Source: Hyphochytrium catenoides (Eukaryota; Sar; Hyphochytriomycetes; Hyphochytriales; Hyphochytriaceae). From it: a stretch of DNA of 14,295 nt. The translations under genes were made by a program, and so were the position numbers. Shown here one piece after another: positions 8,528 through 14,295 of the stretch. The notes below the pieces were generated by a model. The model worked only from the letters and a program-made list of their open reading frames with translations, had not been told where the DNA came from and did not search any database. The number at the start of each line of letters is the position of its first letter. The stretch's first letter is position 1. The DNA lies in assembly GCA_900088475.1 (NCBI GenBank), contig FLMG01002251.1:7109-21403 (forward strand). Reading direction: 5' to 3'.

Positions 8528-9064
8528 TTAGTTAGCCTCGACCACAATCCTGGTTCTGTGTTCCAGCACGAACATGCTCCCTCCGCTTTCCGCCGTGTCG
8601 GAGTAGAAAAAAGGGGTGTTTTCTAGAGGATCATCCTTGTTGACGCATTGGAATCCAGGGTAAGTCGCGCTTGTCTGGTTAAAGCCCAGGATAATGCGGT
8701 GCTGCTCGTCTCTCCAACCCTGGGGGAAGGTATCACCTGAGAGGTCGCACATGTTGAAATCCGGACCATAGTGCGCGCAGTGATAGATCCCAGTGATGTT
8801 AGGGAAAACAGCTTCGAAGAACATAGGGACGCGGCGCCCCTCCAGATCTGCGATTGTACGTGGGGCTGGAGTTTTATTGACGGCCATAAGGATTTGCGTG
8901 GGTCCGGCCAGGGTCTGGATGGTGATTAGCCCATCATCGGGAGAGTCAGCGACGGAAGCAGATACCACGATCTCTGTTTCCTCTTGAGCAGCGGTGACGG
9001 AAGAGGAAGAGAGAACGGCACCGATGAAAAGAAGGGACGTCAGTGCATAGCGAAGAAAAGCCAT
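8528..9064 (-). CDS. Secreted glycoprotein of unknown function
   Basis: A 178-residue intact frame on the minus strand. The ATG is in a favourable context (ACC before ATGG). Residues 1-25 form a classic signal peptide: one arginine, a hydrophobic core (ALTSLLFIGAVL), then a small-residue stretch ending SVTA, with likely cleavage before AQEE. The mature part is acidic and contains three N-glycosylation sequons (N63-K-T, N89-I-T, N129-Q-T), several aromatic residues and three cysteines (C96, C106, C140), an odd number, so one may be free or pair with another chain. No second membrane segment or GPI-like tail is seen. Composition is mixed and protein-like, unlike the repeat-driven frames around it. 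No family is recognised. It could be an extracellular or vacuolar protein. Both neighbours are element remnants, so it stands alone. Confidence 0.8.
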   Translation of the reverse strand: MAFLRYALTSLLFIGAVLSSSSVTAAQEETEIVVSASVADSPDDGLITIQTLAGPTQILMAVNKTPAPRTIADLEGRRVPMFFEAVFPNITGIYHCAHYGPDFNMCDLSGDTFPQGWRDEQHRIILGFNQTSATYPGFQCVNKDDPLENTPFFYSDTAESGGSMFVLEHRTRIVVEAN

Positions 9065-9263
9065 GGTTCTCTTCTCTTGGAGCTGTGTTTCTTCTTGTTG
9101 TCTAGTGTGACCAAAACCAAGGTAAAGGAGAGAGAGAGATAGAAAATTTGCGCGGTCGGAGTTTTTTCTGTTTCCTGTCCTGCTTCTTCTTCCTCCTTAG
9201 TAGGCCCTGACGAGTGACTGGGAAGTTGGAGAATGAAATGACAGAAGAGGGAGATGGCAGCTA

Positions 9264-9266
<3 letters not shown>

Positions 9267-9308
<42 letters not shown>
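9267..9308. repeat. CT microsatellite upstream of the secreted-protein gene
   Basis: About 21 CT units on the plus strand (GA on the coding strand of the neighbouring gene), about 200 bases upstream of its ATG. A shorter CT run follows at 9312-9324. Confidence 0.95.
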
Positions 9309-9311
<3 letters not shown>

Positions 9312-9509
9312 CCTCTCTCTCTCTATTCCTCTCACTCTCTCTCCTTTTTCCTTTCTCTTTCTCTTCCATCGTTTCCGTTCTTTTCTCACTTCTTTCTCTC
9401 TCTATAATTACATAGTCAGCTTGGATGAACAGCCTTCCTCCTTCGCCCTTTTTGACGCCTTGTAGCACTCGCACTCATTTGCTGGTTCTTCTGCAGAAGA
9501 ACCCGGACA

Positions 9510-10020
9510 AAAAAAGCCCAAAAGAGAGAGAGAACGAGAGAGCAAGTGAATGAGCGAAGAATAAGAGGAATCGTCTGCGGGGTAAGCCAATGGCAAGATA
9601 CCGACATTGAGTGAGGGACTGGGAGGAGAAGAGAATGAGCGGGAAAGAGAGAAAAATAAAGAGAACGTGAGGGTACACAGAGCTGCTGGTTGTGTCCTTT
9701 CTCTTCTTGCGGTCCGGATCTGAAGGCAGAGCCAGTGCTAGAATGAGGAACAGCAAGAATAGGGCCAGTCCTTTAAGAGAACTAACTGTATGTTGGAACG
9801 CGAAGAGAAAAAAGAAAGAGAGAAGGAAGGAAAGAATAACGAAAGACAGAGCGAAAGAGAAAGAGAGAGAGCCAGAGTGCCAGAGCGACAGAAGGAGAGA
9901 GAGTGTGTGTGTGAGAGAGAGAGGAAGAGAGAGAGGAGAGAAGGAGGAGAACAGAGGAAAGAGAGGGGGTGGAGACAAGAGGGAGAGAGAAAAGAAAAGA
10001 GAAGGAGGAGATTTGAGAAG
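9510..10020. repeat. Purine-rich (GA, GAA, GAGA) low-complexity tract
   Basis: About 500 bases dominated by A and G on the plus strand, densest from 9790 to 10020, with a short GTGTGTGTGAGAGAGAG interruption near 9903-9920. No coding meaning. Confidence 0.8.
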
Positions 10021-10650
10021 ATTTAGCCTTCATAGTAGAACTAGTAGCTCTTGTCTATTCTTCTTCTCCTATGAGAGAAGACAATGAAAAAGAAAAAGGA
10101 AAAACCGACTAGTAGCAGCTGGAACGAAAGAACCAGAGAGTTGTCGTTCTTTTCAAGCGAACGGTGAGAAGAGACGCTCACTTTTAAAGGAAGGAAACGG
10201 GGATAATGAGTAGAAGGAAGACAGTCCCGACAGGGAAGCACTAGTTCTACATAGTAAGTTCCTACATGTTCATGAGATAGTCTCTAGAACCAAGAGAGGG
10301 ACAAACCATAAAGTAAGAGACAGTGCAGAATGAGGAGAGGACAGAGGGCCGGAGTAAGGGAACCTTGTAGAACTACCGGACTACGGTCAACCCTGAAGTG
10401 CCGAGTGCCTTTTAACATTTCTAAATAGTTCTATTTTCTATCATCAAAGGCTGCCGGCGCTCACCCGAGTCACAAGTAGGACAAAAAGAGTCTCTTGGGT
10501 TGGCAGCCCTTTCTCACTACTAATAACAGAGTTCGTCGCATCGAGAGGCCTGTCCCTTAGTAGATGATGGTTGGTGGGGATCCGTTACGATGGTAAAAAA
10601 CAATTGATGGGAGAGAGGAACCTGTCGAAGTTGTGAAGAAGGAAGTAGTT

Positions 10651-11051
10651 TGGGAGTCGTTTGGGGGAACTATGCCAGGGCGTCACTGACTGTGTAAGAC
10701 ATCTGGTGAAGCTTCAGTGTGACCGCTCTGCTCTTGAACATGCTTCTCCGCATCTTGGTCAATGGTCCCGTTTGGCCACGGACTTACGCCTTCACAAAAG
10801 AATCTCTAGTGGCGATTCACGAAGAATATGCGCTTCAGATTTTGAAGCGTATTCCTCTTGTTGAACAATTGGACCGTTCTCTTGCTTGCCTCCCGGCGGC
10901 CGAGCTTGATGGCGAAGACATTGTGGTTGGTGGTTTATCTCCTTCTTTTTTTATTCCCCTTAATCTCACTGAGGAGATCATTTATGATTCTTCCTTCACT
11001 GTTCATGAGCATGGAGAAGATCAAGCTGAGGCCGTGACCAAGGCGCTATAG
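10651..11051 (+). pseudogene. ERVEES-family remnant, copy B (most complete C-terminal half)
   Basis: Motifs run in order through all three plus-strand frames. WESFGGTMPG is at 10651, broken by a frameshift and stop; DCVRHLVKLQCDRSALEHA and GQWSRLATDLRLHKRIS are in the second frame. HEEYALQILKRIPLVEQLDR, SLACLPAAE, an acidic ELDGEDIVV segment, YDSSFTVHEHGE and a C-terminus ...AVTKAL with TAG at 11049-11051 are in the third. The third frame is open for about 110 residues, the longest intact stretch of this family in the window. AAGCTTCAGTGTGA (10709-10722) is identical in copy C. The first half is helical in character and the second is acidic. Function is unknown; no catalytic motif was recognised. 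Confidence 0.7.
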
Positions 11052-11147
11052 CCTTTCTCGTCTCATCTCTTCTTCCTCTTCTTCTTCTCCCTCTTCTTCT
11101 GTTTCTCCTTCTTCTTTCTCTTCTTCTTCTTCTTTTGCTCCTTCTTT
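11052..11147 (+). repeat. Pyrimidine tract after copy B
   Basis: C/T-only sequence apart from a few bases, starting CCTTTCTCGTCTC right after the TAG of copy B. It is equivalent to the tracts after copies A, C and D. Confidence 0.8.
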
Positions 11148-11150
11148 GAA

Positions 11151-11156
11151 AATAAA
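11151..11156 (+). terminator. Possible polyadenylation signal AATAAA
   Basis: A perfect AATAAA at the end of the pyrimidine tract, 100 bases after the stop of copy B. Its position fits a 3' end signal for that unit, but a six-base match is weak evidence alone. Confidence 0.3.
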
Positions 11157-11221
11157 CCTTTAGCAAGAGGAACATAATAGTAAGATAATAGACGGAATAA
11201 TATCTGGTGCGATCGATAATC

Positions 11222-11814
11222 ATGGTCAGAGAGCCAGAGTGTTGGGAAGGACAGGATTGGCTCGAGGGCCTGCAGGAGTTGATAACCCTAACCACAATGG
11301 AGGATGAGGGCCCCCGCTCTTATCGACTGCCCGAAGACTGCCGCATGACGCATTTGGGGCAGTCCAGATGGTGGGTGACCTCTCCTGAGAAACGCCTTGG
11401 GGCTACACTTTGTGCCGCTCGTCTGGGAGTCTTTTGGTGGTGCTATGCCGCATGTCCTGGACTGTGTGCAACAACTGATCAAGCTTCAGTGTGATCGTGC
11501 GGCTCTTTGAGGCTGCCCGTCCTCTTGGCCATTGGTCTCGGTTGGCAAAGGTTCTGACTCTCCATAGCAGAATCTCTTTCGCCATCATGAAGAGAAATAA
11601 GCGTATTGCTGTTCAGCAGCTGTAGCCCGCTCTAGGCTGCATGATTGAGCGCGATAATGATGATGGTCTCCGAGCCACGCCTCTTCTTTCTTCTTCTTCT
11701 CCTCCGTCTCCTATCATTATTGCATAAGTGTTCAACTATGATTCTTCTTCGTTTTCTGCCATTGATGGCGAGGGTGGCGCAGGTGAACGTGTTGAAAAGT
11801 CCAGGGCTTTGTAG
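11222..11814 (+). pseudogene. ERVEES-family remnant, copy C, longest at the 5' end
   Basis: An ATG at 11222 opens a frame with WEGQDWLEGLQELITL, MEDEGPRSYRLPEDCR and SRWWVTSPEKRLGA, which may be the family's N-terminal part. A frame change near 11424 leads to WESFGGAMPHVLDCV and QQLIKLQCDRAAL. A one-base change at about 11508 leads to ARPLGHWSRLAKVLTLHSRI, KRIAVQQL, an in-frame TAG (11623) where copies A and B have LDR, then MIERDN. After another stop (11725) come YDSSSFSAIDGEGGAGERV and EKSRAL, with the family TAG at 11812-11814. Several frameshifts and stops show decay. The N-terminal assignment rests on this copy only. A non-LTR retrotransposon remnant follows downstream on the same strand. 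Confidence 0.65.
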
Positions 11815-11936
11815 CTCTCGTCTCCTCTTCAGTTTTCTTCTTCTTCTCCTCATTCTTCTCCTCCTCCTCCCCCTTCTTCTCCTCCTCCCCCTCCTTCTCC
11901 TCCTCCTCCTCCTTCTTCTTCTTCTTCCTATTGCTT
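11815..11936 (+). repeat. Pyrimidine tract after copy C
   Basis: CTCTCGTCTCCTCTTC follows the TAG of copy C, then about 100 bases of TTC, CTC and CCT units. It separates copy C from the retrotransposon reading frame. It is equivalent in position to the tracts after copies A, B and D. Confidence 0.85.
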
Positions 11937-12004
11937 ATAAACAACACGACCACCAAAACTTCTATGGTCTCCTGGTCTTTGCTCCTTCTCTTTCCGAGAG
12001 CAGT

Positions 12005-12695
12005 TCTCCCCTGGTCCCGTCCCGCTCGTGGGGGTCACAAAGTCGCAGGTCCAGGAACGCCAGTCTGTCCAAACTGCTCCCAGAGCGCCCCTCCCGGTGG
12101 CAAGCTGGTGATTACTGGGTTCTTTAGGACGAGGCACAGGCCTCCTGTCCTCCGTCGTCTCTGTCTTCTCGCCACCAACATGTTACGTTCCCGGTCTTTA
12201 CCTCGGACTCTCCTCTACTGGCTAACGTCCGGCGGGCGTCCAAGCTGGCTGAAGGCGGCTTGTTGGCCAAAGCTGTGGCTGCCCTGGTGTTTGAGGGCAT
12301 TGCTACTCCCTCGGAGGAAACTCTGGCGATTCTCAACAAGAGGAAGTCCCCCGAAGGTGCTGTCCTTCCTCGTCCTGCCCCGCTTTCCTCCGCCTGTCTT
12401 CTCACCACCTTTTCAGGAACATGGTGCTTTTTCTCCGCCTTCTGTCTCTGCCAAGATCCTACCTTTCCTCCCCGTTCAGCTGCTGGCCCCTCTCAGCTCA
12501 ACTCCGGCCCCAGCACCTCATCAAAGACCTCTGCCTCCTCACACCTTGTCCGTCTCTCCGCCTGGCCCTATGTCTTTCTCTCTCCACTCTAATATCGCTC
12601 CTGGCCCAAGGGAACTCCCTGTTCAGACCGTGTCTGGCAAAGAGACGGTGGCGAAGAACCAATCTACCATTTTCAACCACTCACCTTTGCACAGA
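12005..12695 (+). pseudogene. Non-LTR (LINE) retrotransposon ORF remnant: pre-RT region and start of reverse transcriptase
   Basis: A CPNC zinc-knuckle-like motif (12066-12077) comes first. A clean coding frame then gives RRASKLAEGGLLAKAVAALV, FEGIATPSEETLAILNKRKS, the helical linker that precedes the reverse transcriptase in many protist LINE polyproteins. Further on come FPPRSAAGPSQL and, after a one-base frame change at about 12500, RPQHLIKDLC. This is the signature normally written as SFPxGSAxGPSxLRPQHL in that family. A LISLLAQGN segment and then QRDGGEEP (about 12638-12661) match the ALTxLINLLLxGxxP and KKDGGxRPI positions at the start of the RT fingers. Similarity is lost after about 12690, before the catalytic FADD-type box, so catalytic RT and any nuclease are missing. 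Dead element. The family assignment is from remembered motif patterns. Confidence 0.7.
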
Positions 12696-12801
12696 AAACA
12701 AGTTTCTCTCCTTTCGCTTGATGAAGAAAGTCTGAGCGGGGCCCACGGGAAAGTAAGATGAACCAGGGAACGGGGAAAGAGAAAGAGAGAGGAAGAGAAA
12801 G

Positions 12802-12835
<34 letters not shown>

Positions 12836-13309
12836 GGTGATGAAGGATCTAAAATGACAAGAAGGATGAAGAGAGAGAAGAGAAAGGGGTAAGGAAGGAT
12901 CATAGAAGGCTAAGAAGGCGATACGAAGAGACGACGGAAAGGATGATGATGAGTGTGGGAGAAGGAGATTAGAGATATGTGGAGGTGAGGAGAATAACGA
13001 GAAAGAGCCACAGGCAAAGTAAAAGGAAGAAGAGAGGGAAGAACGAAGACAGCTGTGTATACCCTCGATAAGGGTGTACCTCTTTCCTCAAGTACTGTAC
13101 GACGAGAAAAAACGTCTTGTCATGCTTGAACCGTCTCTTGTTCAGACAGCATTTTCCTCTCTAAAAGTCTGAGGAGAGCGGGGAGGAAGGGCAATCTCTC
13201 TATTTCTTTGTCCCTGTTTCTCTCTTCTTCTTTGCACCTCCAAATAATGCTGCGTGGTGCTTTTCTGTCCTTCCTCCAAACCCTAAACTTATTACTAGAC
13301 ACGGGCATT
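12696..13309. other. Purine-rich region with GA microsatellite, no gene
   Basis: From about 12760 to 13050 the plus strand is dominated by A and G, followed by mixed sequence. A small hairpin (GTATACCCT at 13057-13065, AGGGTGTAC at 13071-13079, one mismatch in nine) is present. No gene is supported; this DNA separates the two retroelement remnants. Confidence 0.55.
12804..12833. repeat. GA microsatellite
   Basis: About 15 uninterrupted GA units inside a purine-rich region just after the LINE remnant. Confidence 0.95.
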
Positions 13310-14020
13310 CCAATCCCTGCAGTAAGTCGGAGACAGCCAAACACGCGGTGCTACTCTCCCTCAAGGAAGTGGTAAAACATCGTGGTATCCCACAAGTCAT
13401 CAACTCAGACAGCGACAGCAAGTTCACGAGTGCATTCTGGACCGAGCTTCAGAAACGGTTAGGCACCTCTCCAGCCATGTCTACGTCAGACAGACCGCAA
13501 ACTGAACTGAGGGTCAGACGGAGATCGTGAATAAGGCAATGCTGATTGCCTTACACTGCTATGTGGACTACAAGATGACGAACTGCTGGGAACGCGACCT
13601 GCACGTAATAGAGGTTGTGCATAATCGTCGGAAGCACGCCGCTACTGCCTTCGCTTCTTTCTATTTGGCCTATGGATACTTAGCAGTGATACCTCTGCTG
13701 GCGGCATTCGCTGCAATCACAGCAACTCTCGGCAACAGGTAGAGAAGAATGGTTTTCCCCCCGGCGTCGTAGCAGAGACGCTAGAGAACATCAGGACTAC
13801 ATTTTGCTTCTCGGACGCCCCCAACTCCAACGCGGTAGTGGAACCAGCCACCCAAGCTCTAGTGTATGATGCCGAAGAAGAGCTGCTGCTGAACATACCT
13901 CTCACTAGGACTGGCGAGGAATACTTGGCTAGATGGAAAGGCTTCAATCTGGCAGAGGTTCTTGGGTTCCAGAATAGAGATGTAGGGACAGCACTGACAG
14001 ATGGCTTCACCCGGGGTTAA
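13310..14020 (+). pseudogene. Ty3/gypsy (chromovirus-like) integrase and chromodomain remnant
   Basis: Three frames must be joined. The first holds SETAKHAVLLSLKEVVKHRG, IPQVINSDSDSKFTSAFW, TELQKRLGTSPAMSTSDRPQ: the integrase core, with the second catalytic Asp at 13408-13410. The second, after a frameshift near 13505, holds GQTEIVNKAM with the catalytic Glu at 13521-13523 and the usual spacing of about 35 residues, then VVHNRRKHAATAFASFYLAYG, equivalent to the AYN..H.STG.SPFEL.YG motif. The third holds a degenerate chromodomain. The first catalytic Asp, zinc-binding N-domain, RT and RNase H are absent upstream, and no LTR was recognised. SDSD replaces the usual SDRD. In Ty3/gypsy elements integrase inserts the cDNA; this copy cannot work. 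Confidence 0.8.
13838..14020 (+). pseudogene. Degenerate chromodomain of the Ty3/gypsy remnant
   Basis: EYLARWKGFNLAEVLGFQNR matches the YLVKWKGYxxxExTWEP core of chromodomains carried at the C-terminus of chromovirus integrases, but the terminal TWEP portion is lost. The upstream LLNIPLTRTGEE corresponds to the IL..R...G segment. It lies in a different frame from the integrase core, and the frame ends at a TAA at 14018-14020. Confidence 0.6.
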
Positions 14021-14295
14021 AGACCAACACATCTACCACTACTCAGTTACTTCAACGAGAGCTAAACGCGGCACCAGACGTAGAAATTAAACAACAGTCC
14101 TAACGCTGGTTACGCTTGCCTAGCCAAGATTCTAAAGGGGAAGGGTTTTAGATGTGCACCTCCTCAGCTACTGATCAACCACCTGATCCTCCGCTGAATG
14201 AGGATCGGCCGGTGTATGCAATGCTTGCTGCCTCTCCTAGAAGCCTCTTGTTATATGTATATCTCCTCAGACGGCTGCTAACCACCGGGTTGCGC
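14021..14295. other. Right edge, no gene seen
   Basis: Mixed-composition sequence without an open frame of note. It may include the 3' end and LTR of the Ty3/gypsy element, but no second LTR copy exists in the window to compare with. Confidence 0.4.

Larger units (their letters stand above)
9065..10650. other. Repeat-rich region without a gene
   Basis: No supported gene. 9065-9266 is the likely promoter and 5' untranslated region of the minus-strand secreted-protein gene. A CT microsatellite follows (9267-9308), then pyrimidine-rich DNA to about 9410, then strongly purine-rich DNA (about 9510-10020). Long Arg/Glu/Lys frames on one strand and Ser/Leu frames on the other are artefacts of these tracts. 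At 10040-10075 TAGCTCTTGTCTATTCTTCT resembles the post-stop sequence of the ERVEES family and may be a further scrap of it. Confidence 0.55.

Noticed and set aside
9040-9474. A 144-residue minus-strand frame rich in Arg-Glu repeats overlapping the start of the secreted-protein gene
   Set aside because: It is the translation of the CT/GA microsatellite and has no domain or supported start.
10005-10075. A further ERVEES tail (GGAGGAGATTTGAGAAG then TAGCTCTTGTCT and pyrimidines)
   Set aside because: The match is short and lies at a purine/pyrimidine border where such similarity is easy to obtain by chance; kept only as a remark.
9475-10087. Long overlapping frames on both strands (Ser/Leu-rich and Arg/Glu/Lys-rich)
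   Set aside because: Both follow from the purine-rich tract; neither shows protein-like composition or motifs.
11645-12127. A 160-residue frame with a polyleucine stretch
   Set aside because: The leucines come from the pyrimidine tract after copy C read out of frame; the family frame ends at the TAG at 11812.
11931-12761. A 276-residue open frame across the LINE region
   Set aside because: It lacks an ATG at its start, and the LINE motifs (linker helix, RPQHL, QRDGG) are in the other two frames. It is mostly a shadow frame, except possibly for CPNC.
13057-13079. A small hairpin (GTATACCCT / AGGGTGTAC) as a transcription terminator
   Set aside because: No run of T follows, no gene ends nearby, and such terminators are bacterial; the DNA is eukaryotic.
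13278-13287. AAACCCTAAA, a plant-type telomere-like motif (also AACCCTAACC near 11284)
   Set aside because: Single short occurrences, not tandem arrays; chance is the simpler explanation.
1-14295. CRISPR arrays, tRNA or rRNA genes
   Set aside because: No regularly spaced identical repeats, no cloverleaf with T-loop consensus and no rRNA core sequences were noticed on either strand.

Overview
This window looks like nuclear DNA of a eukaryote, most likely a stramenopile (oomycete, brown-algal or eustigmatophyte-like). The evidence is a transcription-factor-like protein with six WRKY19-type zinc fingers but no WRKY domain, long CT/GA microsatellites, remains of chromovirus (Ty3/gypsy) and non-LTR retrotransposons, and no bacterial operon or ribosome-binding-site layout. 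The lineage is an inference from the finger family; no ribosomal or organelle gene is present to fix it.

Only two genes look intact. The first (593-2602, +) encodes a 669-residue zinc-finger protein with a serine-rich middle, a proline-rich C-terminal third and basic nuclear-localisation patches; a TATA-like box sits about 55 bases upstream of its ATG. The second (8528-9064, -) encodes a 178-residue secreted protein of unknown function with a signal peptide and three N-glycosylation sequons; a 42-base CT run lies about 200 bases upstream of its start.

Most of the rest is a graveyard of elements. 3425-3895 holds two decayed copies of one unknown reading frame facing each other, forming a large hairpin. 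From 5520 to 11935 there are at least five decayed copies of a second unknown reading frame (called here the ERVEES family after its C-terminal motif): 5520-5811 (+), 7200-7300 (+), 7345-7800 (-), 10651-11051 (+) and 11222-11814 (+). They share a mid-region centred on a KRIPVQQLDRALAC-like motif, a YDSSF motif and a GGERVEES-type C-terminus. Four end at the same TAG, and the reading frame is followed by a long pyrimidine-rich tract. The last copy lies just upstream of the N-terminal half of a non-LTR retrotransposon ORF (about 12005-12695), raising the possibility that the family is that element's first ORF. The right end (13310-14020) holds a broken Ty3/gypsy integrase plus chromodomain spread over three frames.

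Genic remnants are separated by alternating pyrimidine-rich and purine-rich stretches of 100-400 bases, which produce many false open reading frames. Introns cannot be excluded from sequence alone.
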